A stretch of 64,000 nucleotides of DNA from Clostridium acidisoli DSM 12555 (GTDB taxonomy: Bacteria; Bacillota; Clostridia; Clostridiales; Clostridiaceae), in contig NZ_FWXH01000006.1 in assembly GCF_900176305.1 (NCBI RefSeq), positions 62,001 through 126,000 of the forward strand, written 5' to 3'. Both the position numbers and the translations under genes were made by a program. The notes below the pieces were generated by a model. It did no database searches. It was not told the origin of the DNA and saw only the letters and a list, made by a program, of their open reading frames with translations. Within the stretch, counting starts at the first letter, position 1, and each line of letters opens with the position of its first letter. Shown in pieces: positions 27,283 through 36,238 of this stretch.

Positions 27283-28557
27283 TTAAACAGAGTTCACAAT
27301 TGTTGTAGAAGTTAATGTATTATAATCTAAAATTTTAAGTGATAGTTCTAATTTGAATAAGTTATTATTGCTGCCTAATGATATATCAAGTAAACTTTGA
27401 ATTTTATTAAAACGATAAAAAAATGTGCTTCTATGGATGTTTAACTGTATAGATGTATCATTGGCATTTCTGTTGTTTTCCAGATAAGTCTTCAGAGTTT
27501 TAAATAAATCCGTTTTATGTTTGTCATCAAATTTAATGAGTTTTTTAATCCAAGGATGAACCAAAGTTAATAAATTTATCTTATATAAATCATTAGTTGT
27601 ATGCATAGACACATTAAATAAATAATACTCTATATAATCTTCAAAATAATTTATATTGTTATCTTTTTTCATAGATGCTGATAGTTCTAAGGCGTGTATA
27701 GATTGATTAAAAAAATCTTGTATATCTAATAAGTTGTCAAAAACAATACTTATACCACAACGTAAATTGTTTAATTTCAAAAATTCTAAGAGAATTTGTT
27801 TAAGAGAATCATTAATAACATCATTGTGATCATTACTTATAAGAAAAATAATGGTATCTTTATAATATGTTGAAATACAATTTCCTAATATAGTTTTAAT
27901 TTTCTTTATTAATTCAGTTAATCCAAAATTATGTCTATAATCCTTATATTTTTGTTTAAATGGTATTGAAAGTATAAGCAAGTTTTTGTGTAAATTGAAA
28001 TTTATATATTGTAATCGTTCGGTCATATATTCAATGTTATCTATCCTATTTATCAATAAATCTGTTAAATAATATTCTTCATCCAATCCAGAATTACTAA
28101 TAAATAAATTTTCTTTCTGAAGTTGAATGGAAAATACCTTAGATAGTACATTTGTCAATTCTAAATCTTCTGCATTGAATTCTCTTTTACTTTGTAAAAC
28201 AGATATATATCCAACAGTAATATTATTAATTCTGATAGAACAAAAAATCAAAACCTCGTCTGAGTTATGAAAAAAGGCGTTATTTGAATTATAAATGTTA
28301 TCAATGCATTTATTTTTTTTCATTAATTGAACAATATCTAGCAAAAGGTAACTTTCTCCGTTATGAGTCTCTATACTTGAATTGTCAAGTTTGGCCAGGT
28401 TTGAGCGAGTGATAATGCGATAACTGGTATCTAAAATAAAAATAGGATTACCTAAAAAGTTTTCACCTATGTTAAGAATTCCATCTATACTATTTTCAGT
28501 AAACAAACTATTGTAAATTTCGTATTTTTTTTTATATAAATCATTTTTTTTCTGCAT
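27283..28557 (-). CDS. PucR/CdaR-family transcriptional regulator
   Basis: A 424-residue regulator. The N-terminal half may hold a GAF-like sensor (IFILDTSYRIITRS). The C-terminal end has the PucR-type helix-turn-helix, with NIHRSTFFYRFNKIQSLL. The family often controls purine catabolism or sugar-acid use. It lies directly upstream of the PfkB kinase and divergent from the flavodoxin-like gene, so either could be the target. AAAGGAG precedes the ATG. Confidence 0.78.
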   Translation of the reverse strand: MQKKNDLYKKKYEIYNSLFTENSIDGILNIGENFLGNPIFILDTSYRIITRSNLAKLDNSSIETHNGESYLLLDIVQLMKKNKCIDNIYNSNNAFFHNSDEVLIFCSIRINNITVGYISVLQSKREFNAEDLELTNVLSKVFSIQLQKENLFISNSGLDEEYYLTDLLINRIDNIEYMTERLQYINFNLHKNLLILSIPFKQKYKDYRHNFGLTELIKKIKTILGNCISTYYKDTIIFLISNDHNDVINDSLKQILLEFLKLNNLRCGISIVFDNLLDIQDFFNQSIHALELSASMKKDNNINYFEDYIEYYLFNVSMHTTNDLYKINLLTLVHPWIKKLIKFDDKHKTDLFKTLKTYLENNRNANDTSIQLNIHRSTFFYRFNKIQSLLDISLGSNNNLFKLELSLKILDYNTLTSTTIVNSV

Positions 28558-28728
28558 AAGTTTCTCCTTTTTTTATCCGGTTTAGAAAAATGTCTAACTA
28601 GTAAGCAATTTAAAGCATTATTTTAAGACTTATTTTGGATGAATTCCACATCCTCACATGCTAATATTATAACAAATGATTTGATTTTGTAAGTGAAAAT
28701 TCATATCTTATAAAAAGGAGACTATATT

Positions 28729-29679
28729 ATGACTTTTACAATATTAGGTATCACCGCAGGAAGAAAGGATTCAAATTCTGAAATTCTATTAAAGGAAGCA
28801 TTATTAGCTTGTCAAGAACAAGGTGCAGAAGTTAAAATGATTAATTTAAGAGATTACAACATTATGGAATGTTCAGGATGTACAGCTTGTACTCATGGCA
28901 TGAGTGCTGGAAAAAATGTTGGATGCACTTTAAGCAAAAAAGATGATAAACAAGCAATCATGGATGTTATGTTAAATGTAGATGCTATAATTGCATCAGC
29001 ACCAACATATGATTTAATGCCAACAGCAACATTTTCAAAATTTATGCATAGAAATCTTGCATATGAATCAGCATTTTTAGAATCAATTGGAGCAATCGAG
29101 CATAGAGATAGAGTTGCAGGATTAATTGCAGTTGGAGGTTCTACTCGTTCATGGCAGTCAATGGCTTTAGAAAGTATGCAAGCTACATGTTTTACAAATG
29201 ACTTTAAAGTAGTAGATATGTATTTAGCAACAAGAGTACCAGCACCAAAACAATGCTTATTACATGATGATATGATTGAACGTGCTCATAAGATGGGTGA
29301 AAATATTATGAAATCATTAAAAACACCAGTAGCAGAAAGAGAATGGCTTGGCGATGATGGTATGGGATGGTGTCCAAATTGTCATTCAAATGCACTAATT
29401 TTAGGAGAACCACAATGGGATGGATTATATTTCCCAGTTGAATGTCAAGTTTGTGGTGCAGGCGGAAATTTAGAAAAGACAGAAGAAGGTAAGTGGAAGT
29501 TTGTAATTCAAGAAGATGGATTAAGTCGTGATCGTACAGATACTGAAGGAAGACAACATCATGTAAAGGAAATTATGCATACACAAGGTGGATTCTATAC
29601 AGAAGAGAATTTAGCAACTGTTAAAGAAAAGTTTGCTAAATATAAGGAATTAAAATTTCCGACAATTGAAATAAAGTAA
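28729..29679 (+). CDS. Flavodoxin-like FMN reductase with a C-terminal zinc ribbon
   Basis: A 316-residue protein. The first half is an NADPH-dependent FMN reductase/iron-sulfur flavoprotein-like domain (TAGRKDSNSEILLKEA, then the cysteine cluster MECSGCTACT, and SAPTYDLMP for flavin binding). The second half contains WCPNCHSNAL and ECQVCGAGG, a four-cysteine zinc or iron ribbon. It may carry electrons through FMN to a metal centre. AAAGGAG precedes the ATG. A strong terminator follows. Confidence 0.75.
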   Translation: MTFTILGITAGRKDSNSEILLKEALLACQEQGAEVKMINLRDYNIMECSGCTACTHGMSAGKNVGCTLSKKDDKQAIMDVMLNVDAIIASAPTYDLMPTATFSKFMHRNLAYESAFLESIGAIEHRDRVAGLIAVGGSTRSWQSMALESMQATCFTNDFKVVDMYLATRVPAPKQCLLHDDMIERAHKMGENIMKSLKTPVAEREWLGDDGMGWCPNCHSNALILGEPQWDGLYFPVECQVCGAGGNLEKTEEGKWKFVIQEDGLSRDRTDTEGRQHHVKEIMHTQGGFYTEENLATVKEKFAKYKELKFPTIEIK

Positions 29680-29710
29680 GAGCAAATGGTTAGTATTTTG
29701 TACAATTTTT

Positions 29711-29754
29711 TTAAAGACCAAGTTGAACTAACATTCAACTTGGTCTTTAATTTT
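29711..29754 (+). terminator. Terminator after the flavodoxin-like gene
   Basis: A perfect 17-bp stem (TTAAAGACCAAGTTGAA and its complement) with a 6-base loop, followed by TTTT. Confidence 0.92.
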
Positions 29755-29755
29755 G

Positions 29756-29872
29756 CCTTATAATGGGTCAGGAATTGAATCAACTGATGGACATTTAACT
29801 GATTATCTTCAAAGTATTGTTGTAATCAAAGGATTTGGAGCATCTAAGCCATTAGATGACAGGTACAATTGA
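29756..29872 (+). pseudogene. Possible C-terminal gene fragment
   Basis: A 38-codon open stretch (including GIESTDGHLTDYLQSIVV and FGASKPLDDRYN) has protein-like composition but no start codon or ribosome binding site. It directly follows a terminator. It may be a gene remnant or simply chance. Confidence 0.25.
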
Positions 29873-30016
29873 GTATACAAAAAAGTATGCACCAACAAAT
29901 GTGTACATTGTATTATTGAGTTTATTAACTTAGAGTATTAATATATAATTATATGATGATGGTGAGATTAAAAATGAAGAAGAATTTAAGGAGGGCCTTT
30001 TGTGGTTTTATAAAGT

Positions 30017-30538
30017 ATGATTTATTTTGAAAATGAAAAGATAAAAATTAGAAGTGTTATTCAAGAAGATATAGTATATCTATTTTCATGGTGGATAGAT
30101 AAAGAAGTTTACAGAAATGATCCTAAGCCAATGCCTTGTAATTCAAAAGAAGTATTGCAAGAATGTAAAAGCTATTGTGAAACATTTGAATGTGAAATTG
30201 TAAATAATAGCAGGTATGAATATTTTATGATTGTTAATAGGGAGGATTATCCTATAGGTTTTGTGAATTTCTTTGATGTTAATAAAGAAAAAGGTGACGG
30301 AGAATTAGGTGTAATAATTGGTGATAAGAGATATTGGAATAAAGGAATTGCATCTTTAGCAGTATCAAAAGTAAAGAAGATTTTATTTAACAGACCGGAA
30401 ATAAATAGGATACACATAGAGACTGCAGAAGGAAATTTAGCAGCAAGAAAACTTTTTAAAAAGCTGGGGTTTAATGAATGTAGTAAGTATTTAGATGAAG
30501 GCTTTAAATTTATTGTTATGGAAAGTAGGAGACTATAA
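30017..30538 (+). CDS. GNAT-family N-acetyltransferase
   Basis: A 173-residue acetyltransferase with the acetyl-CoA-binding region ELGVIIGDKRYWNKGIASLA and the later NRIHIETAEGNLAARKLFKK, like RimJ/RimL-type or small-molecule acetyltransferases. The acceptor is unknown. AGGAGG lies 20 or more bases upstream of the ATG, so initiation may be weak. It stands alone. Confidence 0.8.
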   Translation: MIYFENEKIKIRSVIQEDIVYLFSWWIDKEVYRNDPKPMPCNSKEVLQECKSYCETFECEIVNNSRYEYFMIVNREDYPIGFVNFFDVNKEKGDGELGVIIGDKRYWNKGIASLAVSKVKKILFNRPEINRIHIETAEGNLAARKLFKKLGFNECSKYLDEGFKFIVMESRRL

Positions 30539-30714
30539 TTAGTTAAATATAAATACCTTTTTAAATTTTATGATTATGTTTTAAGTAAGCATACTGTGGA
30601 AAAGTATTATAAAATTTGTCAGAAAAATTTTTATAATAAGACTGAAAAAGAGACAAATGGGTTAAGTTTAGTTATAGAATAAAGTCGTTGCATTCATGCA
30701 TTTTAAAATATAAT

Positions 30715-30758
30715 AAATAATTGATATAATGTAGGGAGATTATATCAATTATTTTTTT
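30715..30758 (+). terminator. Terminator upstream of the FRG gene
   Basis: A perfect 16-bp AT-rich stem (30715-30730 with 30739-30754), an 8-base loop GTAGGGAG, and a run of T. Confidence 0.85.
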
Positions 30759-30804
30759 AGTGTAGCAACTCAAAATTTTAAATTTAAAATGAGGTGAGGA
30801 GATA

Positions 30805-31551
30805 TTGACCGATAAAGTTATAAATAGTATTGGAGATTTAATTTCAGAGATAAAATTAATAAATCCTAATCAAAATTGCATTTTATGGTTCAGAGGTCAT
30901 TCTGATAAAGATTGGCACTTAATTCCATCTGTTCAAAGAGAAAATTATCAGAAAAGTGAACAGTTTTTAATGAATGATTTTTATATGAGAGCAACTGTAG
31001 CACTAAAAGAAAAGCCAAGCTACGATAATTATTCAGGGTGGATATCAATAATGCAGCATTTTGGATTACCAACACGCTTATTGGATTGGTCTCAATCTCC
31101 ACTTATTGCGGCTTTTTTTGCTACACATGAATATTTAAAATATCCACAAAAAGATGCGTGTATTTGGGTGTTAAAGCCCGGACTACTGAATGAAATTGAA
31201 GGTTTTGGTGGGTATATATATCCAATGGATGCAAAGACCGTTTTAGAAATGATTTATCCAGCGTTTAAGCCATATAATTCTAGATATAGAGATGTTGGAG
31301 AGAAGATAATAGCATGTAATCCTGTTGAAAATAATATGCGCATATATACACAACAGTCAGCTTTTACTGTTCATAATTCATTGAAAGAGCTGAGTAGTTT
31401 AAATGTGCCTGAATTAATTGATAGATTAATTATTCCTGCAAATAAGAAAGAAAAAATTTTTAATGAGTTGAAAATTTGTGGAATAAAATTGAGAAATATT
31501 TATCCAGATGCTGAACATATAGCAGAAGAATTAAAGGAATTTTATAGATGA
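30805..31551 (+). CDS. FRG-domain protein
   Basis: A 248-residue protein with an FRG domain, named for its conserved Phe-Arg-Gly (here WFRGHSDKDWHLIPSVQR at about 28-45). Further conserved parts are MQHFGLPTRLLDWSQSPLIA and CIWVLKP. The biochemical function is unknown; such proteins occur in accessory and phage-related regions. It starts with TTG at 30805 after GAGGTGAGGA. It has its own terminators on both sides, so it is a single-gene unit. Confidence 0.82.
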   Translation: MTDKVINSIGDLISEIKLINPNQNCILWFRGHSDKDWHLIPSVQRENYQKSEQFLMNDFYMRATVALKEKPSYDNYSGWISIMQHFGLPTRLLDWSQSPLIAAFFATHEYLKYPQKDACIWVLKPGLLNEIEGFGGYIYPMDAKTVLEMIYPAFKPYNSRYRDVGEKIIACNPVENNMRIYTQQSAFTVHNSLKELSSLNVPELIDRLIIPANKKEKIFNELKICGIKLRNIYPDAEHIAEELKEFYR

Positions 31552-31993
31552 AATATATATGATATACATATTTAAACTTTTGAGTGTAGAAAATACACTT
31601 GAGAGTTTTTTTATTTGAAAAAAATAAATATGGACAAATAAAACCAAAAATGATATTCTGTAATGCTAAGGATTTTTAAGCTAAACAAGGAAATAAAATT
31701 TTCCTTTAATCTTAAATAACCTTCATATTGAGCATTAGAACAATTCTTATAAACCAATCAAAATTTCTATAAAAATTATAAAATAATTCGTATTTAAGTT
31801 TAAACAAATACACATATTTGATATTAATTCAAGAAAAACCAATTAAATAAAAAAATTAACATAGATTTAAAAAAGTGCTAACTTAGAAATTACTTTGAAG
31901 AAATATAATGTATAATAAAGAATTAAATTGTAGATAAGTGTAAACTGCAAAAGATGAAATAAGAGTTTAAATTTTAGTATTGGAGGATTTGAT
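31552..31993. other. Gap between the FRG gene and the sugar ABC operon
   Basis: 442 AT-rich bases. The FRG terminator occupies 31580-31612. A TATAAT at 31904-31909 could be the -10 box of the ABC operon, with only a poor -35. I see no LacI-type operator here like those at 44300-48050, and no other structure. Confidence 0.4.
31580..31612 (+). terminator. Terminator after the FRG gene
   Basis: A stem of about 9 bp with wobble pairs (TTGAGTGTA with TACACTTGA), a 5-base loop and seven T. Confidence 0.75.
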
Positions 31994-33046
31994 TTGGATA
32001 TTCATTTAGAAAAAATTTCTATGAAGTTTGCTAGCACATTAGTAATTAACAATATTGATTTTACTGTAAAGTCTGGAGAATTAGTTTCTCTTCTTGGACC
32101 AAGTGGATGTGGAAAATCTACAACGCTTTCTATAATAGCTGGAATTAATAAACCAACTCAAGGTGAAATTTATTTTGGTGATGAATGTATAACAGACAAA
32201 GAGCCTGAGGAAAGAGGCATAGGAATGGTATTTCAAAATTATGCACTTTATCCTCATATGACGGTATTTAAAAACATAATGTTTCCTTTAAAAATGAATA
32301 AGGTGAATAAGGAAGAAGCAAAAAAGAGGGTTTACGATATAGCTGAAATTGTTCAAGTAGAAAAGCTTCTAGATAGAAAACCTAAACAGCTTTCAGGTGG
32401 ACAGCAGCAAAGAGTAGCTATAGCTAGGGCTTTGGTGAAAAACCCTAAAGTGCTTCTTCTAGATGAGCCCCTGTCAAATCTTGATGCTAGACTTAGAATT
32501 GAGATGAGAGAAGAAATACGACGAATTCAACAAAAAACAGGTGTTACTACTATATTTGTAACTCATGATCAAGAGGAAGCAATGAGTATATCAGATAATA
32601 TTATAGTGATGAATGATGGTAAAATACAGCAGTATTCAAGGCCAGAGAAGCTTTACAACCAGCCGGAAAACATATTTACAGCACGGTTTATTGGAAATCC
32701 TAAAATAAATATAATAGAAGGCTTTAAAACAGATGGTAAAGAAATTGTTATTGGAATTAGAGCAGAAGATCTACATATTAATCAGCAAAAGCATATGACG
32801 AGAGGAAAAGTTACGTATATTGAAAGAATGGGAAGAGATATGCTTGTAAGAATTCAAAAAGGAGATAATGTGATTACTGCATATGCTCCAAAGGATTTAG
32901 ATATAAACCTTAATGATGAAGTAGGCATTGGAGTAAATGAACATAACATACATTGGTTTGAAAAAGCTTCAGAAAAAAGAATAACTCCACCAGAAAACTA
33001 TCTAAAGGTGCTAGTTAAGGCTTTTGAAGGTGGAAAAAATGAATAA
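31994..33046 (+). CDS. Sugar ABC transporter ATP-binding subunit (MsmX/UgpC type)
   Basis: A 350-residue ATPase of CUT1 importers. Walker A is GPSGCGKST, the signature is LSGGQQQRVAIARAL, Walker B is LLLDEPLSNLDARLR, and a C-terminal TOBE-like regulatory domain follows (about 235-320). It starts with TTG at 31994 after GGAGGA. It overlaps the first permease gene by 8 bases. Unlike many Gram-positive sugar operons, which borrow a shared ATPase, this operon has its own. Confidence 0.9.
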   Translation: MDIHLEKISMKFASTLVINNIDFTVKSGELVSLLGPSGCGKSTTLSIIAGINKPTQGEIYFGDECITDKEPEERGIGMVFQNYALYPHMTVFKNIMFPLKMNKVNKEEAKKRVYDIAEIVQVEKLLDRKPKQLSGGQQQRVAIARALVKNPKVLLLDEPLSNLDARLRIEMREEIRRIQQKTGVTTIFVTHDQEEAMSISDNIIVMNDGKIQQYSRPEKLYNQPENIFTARFIGNPKINIIEGFKTDGKEIVIGIRAEDLHINQQKHMTRGKVTYIERMGRDMLVRIQKGDNVITAYAPKDLDINLNDEVGIGVNEHNIHWFEKASEKRITPPENYLKVLVKAFEGGKNE

Positions 33047-33932
33047 TAAACCTACATTAAAATCGTCCTTAAAGGCATATTTGTATCTTTTACCTGCCCT
33101 AACCATAATGTCAGTATTTATAATTTATCCTCTTATTAAATCTTTTATAATGAGCTTTTATGGTAAATATAATTACTTTAAAGATATAGTATATTCTTAT
33201 ACTTTGGATAATTACAAGACGGTACTTACAGATCCAACCTTTTGGCGTGCTCTGAAAAATACCATGATATTTGTTCTAGGAGTAGTACCTACTTCTATTA
33301 TTTTGTCAATACTGATAGCACTTATGCTTAATAGTAAAATTAGATTTAAAGGATTGTTCAGGACATGCTTTTTTATGCCATATGTAACCTCCCTAGTTGC
33401 GGTTTCAATAGTTTGGAGATGGATTTATCATAAGGATTATGGAATTCTTAATTATTTTTTAAATCTTGTTGGAATCCATGGCATTTCCTGGCTTGATGAT
33501 CCTAATGTTGCAATGATTGCATTAATAATATTAGCAATTTGGAAAAATATTGGATATAACGTTATTATTTTTCTTGCAGGACTTCAAACTATAGATAAAC
33601 AATATGAATTAGCTGCACAAATTGATGGAGCCAACTATTTTAAAAGAGTATGGCATATTATAATTCCACTTTTGGCACCAACTACGCTGTTTGTAACCAT
33701 AGTTTCTGTAATAGGTTCCTTCAAAGTTTTTGATGAAGTTTATGCTCTGTTTAGCTACAGTGGAAGTGTGGCAGGACCTTCAGATAGTGCGCTTACAGTT
33801 GTGTTTTATATATTTAGGAAATTTTATGGAGAATGGAATTTTGGAGTTGCATCGGCTGCATCCTTTATATTATTTTTAATAATTATGATTTTTACAGGGC
33901 TTCAATTTTGGTATTCCAAAAGGAGGGGATGA
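33039..33932 (+). CDS. Sugar ABC transporter permease 1
   Basis: About 297 residues, six membrane segments, of the MalF/UgpA-type CUT1 family. The cytoplasmic EAA loop that contacts the ATPase is AAQIDGANYFKRVWHIIIP. The ATG at 33039 follows GAAGGTGG inside the end of the ATPase gene. The upstream in-frame start at 33024 overlaps this ribosome site and is rejected. Confidence 0.9.
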   Translation: MNNKPTLKSSLKAYLYLLPALTIMSVFIIYPLIKSFIMSFYGKYNYFKDIVYSYTLDNYKTVLTDPTFWRALKNTMIFVLGVVPTSIILSILIALMLNSKIRFKGLFRTCFFMPYVTSLVAVSIVWRWIYHKDYGILNYFLNLVGIHGISWLDDPNVAMIALIILAIWKNIGYNVIIFLAGLQTIDKQYELAAQIDGANYFKRVWHIIIPLLAPTTLFVTIVSVIGSFKVFDEVYALFSYSGSVAGPSDSALTVVFYIFRKFYGEWNFGVASAASFILFLIIMIFTGLQFWYSKRRG

Positions 33933-33937
33933 TATAT

Positions 33938-34771
33938 ATGTTTAAGAAGTTTAAAAAAATTGGACTGAAAAGTGTGCTATATATACTTTTAATAATAGGA
34001 AGTATTATCATGATTATACCATTTTATTGGATGCTTGCTACCTCTTTAAAAACTTCCTCACAAGTAATAAAAATGCCTCCTATGTGGATACCAACAAGTT
34101 GGCGATGGAGTAATTTTGCAGAGGCTTTTAAAGCAGCACCTTTTTTAAGATATTTAATAAATAGTTGTATAGTAACAATATTAAGCACTGGTGGTGAACT
34201 TGTGACAAGTATACTTGCTGCATATGCTTTTTATAGATTGCAGTTTTTTGGTAAGAGAGTGATTTTTGCTATAGTACTTGGAACTATGATGATTCCGGGT
34301 GAAATATTGCTTATGTCAAATTTTGTTACCCTTACTCAGCTTAATTGGATAAATACATATAAGGCATTGATTATTCCATGGACAGCAAGTGCCTTTTCAA
34401 TATTTATGTTTAAACAATATTTTTCAACCATAGGTGACGAGTTGTACTATGCGGCTAGAATAGATGGGAGTAAGGATTTTAGTTATTTAATAAATGTAAT
34501 TATCCCTATGTCAAAGCCAATGATAATAACTATAGCCATAGTAAAAGCTATAGGTAATTGGAATGCCTTTATGTGGCCACTTATAGTAACTAATTCACAA
34601 GAAATGAGAACCCTTCCAGTTGGACTTACTGCTTTTGTATCAGATACGGGAACTAATTATCAGCTGCTTATGGCGGCTTCAACCTTTATTATTCTTCCGA
34701 TGATAATTGTATTTCTATTTATGCAAAAATATATAATTGAGGGAGTTTCCCATGCAGGAATAAAGGGATAA
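33938..34771 (+). CDS. Sugar ABC transporter permease 2
   Basis: About 277 residues, MalG/UgpE-type, with six membrane segments and the EAA loop AARIDGSKDFSYLINVIIP. AGGAGGGG at 33921-33928 sits ten bases before the ATG at 33938; the ATG at 33929 is too close. It starts 5 bases after the end of permease 1 and is translated with it. Confidence 0.9.
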   Translation: MFKKFKKIGLKSVLYILLIIGSIIMIIPFYWMLATSLKTSSQVIKMPPMWIPTSWRWSNFAEAFKAAPFLRYLINSCIVTILSTGGELVTSILAAYAFYRLQFFGKRVIFAIVLGTMMIPGEILLMSNFVTLTQLNWINTYKALIIPWTASAFSIFMFKQYFSTIGDELYYAARIDGSKDFSYLINVIIPMSKPMIITIAIVKAIGNWNAFMWPLIVTNSQEMRTLPVGLTAFVSDTGTNYQLLMAASTFIILPMIIVFLFMQKYIIEGVSHAGIKG

Positions 34772-34799
34772 TAAATATGAAAATTGAGGAGATGTAAAC

Positions 34800-36116
34800 A
34801 TGAAATCAAAAAGAATATTAGGTTTTTTAATGTCAGCGGCTTTAATAATGACACTTGCTGGTTGTGGAAATGGCAGCGTAGCAGGTAGTAACAGTAATTC
34901 AAGCAGTAGTTTAGCAAATGTAAAAATCGATAAACCGGTTACAATACAGTTTTGGCACGCTATGACAGGACCTACTGAGAAAGAACTTCAAAAGTTAGCA
35001 GATGATTTTCACAAGAAAAATCCAAATATAACAGTTAAACTTGTGGCACAAGGAAATTATGATACCTTGTCACAAAAGCTTATGGCAGCTGCAAAAGCAA
35101 AGACTTCACCTGTAATGGCACAAGCTTATTCAAATTGGATGACAGATTATGTAGATAATGATCTTATAGAAGATTTAACGCCATATTATAACGACAGTAA
35201 AGTAGGTATGAAGGATAAAGATGATATAGTAAAAGCCTTTTTAGATGATAACAATTTTAATAATAAATTATATGGAGTACCTTTTAATAAGAGTACGGAG
35301 GTTTTAATCTATAATAAGGACTATCTTGACAAAGTTGGCTCTAAAGTACCTGAAACTTGGGATGAACTAAAAGATGCAGCTAAAAAAACAACAACTACTA
35401 TAAATGGTAAAAAAGTAATAGGTATGGGTTTTGAAAACTCGGTTTCTGGAGATTTGGCAACATATATAAAGCAGGCAGGTGGAGATTATGTAACTAATGA
35501 TGGACAAGTAAAATTTAATTCAGCTGCTGGAAAAAATGCACTTCAATTTTTGACTGATATGTTAGTTAATGATAAAACTGCGAGACTTGCTGGAGAGGAT
35601 CAATATATTTCAACACCATTTGGACGTGGGGATGTTGCAATGTGCATAGGTTCATCGGCAGGAGTATCGTATATTTCAGATGCAGTAAAGGGTAAATTTA
35701 ATTGGTCTACTGCAGTTTTACCTAAGGATGTAAACGCAGCTTCACCTTTTCAAGGAACAAATTTAGTTATCTTTAAAGGCGCAACTACAGAACAAAAGCT
35801 AGCAGCATGGGATTTTGAAAAATTCTTAGCTTCAGATGCTGAAACTACGGAATGGGCAGAAAAAACTGGATATGTACCTGTTAGAAAATCCGCATTAGAT
35901 TCAACTGAGTGGAAATCATATATAGAAAAAAATCCTATTCAAAAAGCAGCAGGAGAACAATTTGACTATGGCTTTACTGATTCTCATGCAAAAGGGTATA
36001 CAAAGCTTCGTACAGACGTATCAACTATTTTTAACGATGTGTTAATTGGAAAGAAGTCCGTAACTGATGGCTTAAATAATGCTGAAACAGTTGCAAAACA
36101 AGATTTACAGAAATAG
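34800..36116 (+). CDS. Sugar ABC transporter substrate-binding lipoprotein
   Basis: A 438-residue extracellular binding protein. The signal peptide ends in the lipobox LAGC (Cys about 22), followed by a Ser/Asn-rich linker. The mature part is a family 1 solute-binding protein (QFWHAMTGPTEKELQKLAD, YGVPFNKSTEVLIYNKD, GRGDVAMCIGSSAG), the group that binds glycerol 3-phosphate, maltose and other oligosaccharides. The ligand is not determined. AGGAG precedes the ATG. Confidence 0.9.
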   Translation: MKSKRILGFLMSAALIMTLAGCGNGSVAGSNSNSSSSLANVKIDKPVTIQFWHAMTGPTEKELQKLADDFHKKNPNITVKLVAQGNYDTLSQKLMAAAKAKTSPVMAQAYSNWMTDYVDNDLIEDLTPYYNDSKVGMKDKDDIVKAFLDDNNFNNKLYGVPFNKSTEVLIYNKDYLDKVGSKVPETWDELKDAAKKTTTTINGKKVIGMGFENSVSGDLATYIKQAGGDYVTNDGQVKFNSAAGKNALQFLTDMLVNDKTARLAGEDQYISTPFGRGDVAMCIGSSAGVSYISDAVKGKFNWSTAVLPKDVNAASPFQGTNLVIFKGATTEQKLAAWDFEKFLASDAETTEWAEKTGYVPVRKSALDSTEWKSYIEKNPIQKAAGEQFDYGFTDSHAKGYTKLRTDVSTIFNDVLIGKKSVTDGLNNAETVAKQDLQK

Positions 36117-36163
36117 GGCTAATAAGCTAGGATTAATTTATTGATATAGCAGTTTTACTGCAT

Positions 36164-36210
36164 AAAATGGGCCGCTGCACTAAATAAAAATAATGCAACA
36201 GCCCATTTTT
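36164..36210 (+). terminator. Terminator of the sugar ABC operon
   Basis: AAAATGGGC pairs with GCCCATTTT, and TGCA/TGCA pairs further in, followed by T. The next gene has its own ribosome site beyond it. Confidence 0.8.
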
Positions 36211-36238
36211 ATAAAATTAATTATTTTGGAGGATATTT

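Noticed and set aside
31994-36116. Sugar ABC importer as the uptake system of the sucrose/ester regulon
   Set aside because: No TATGT..ACATA operator is present in its upstream region, while the GPH transporter has two, so the link is not supported.
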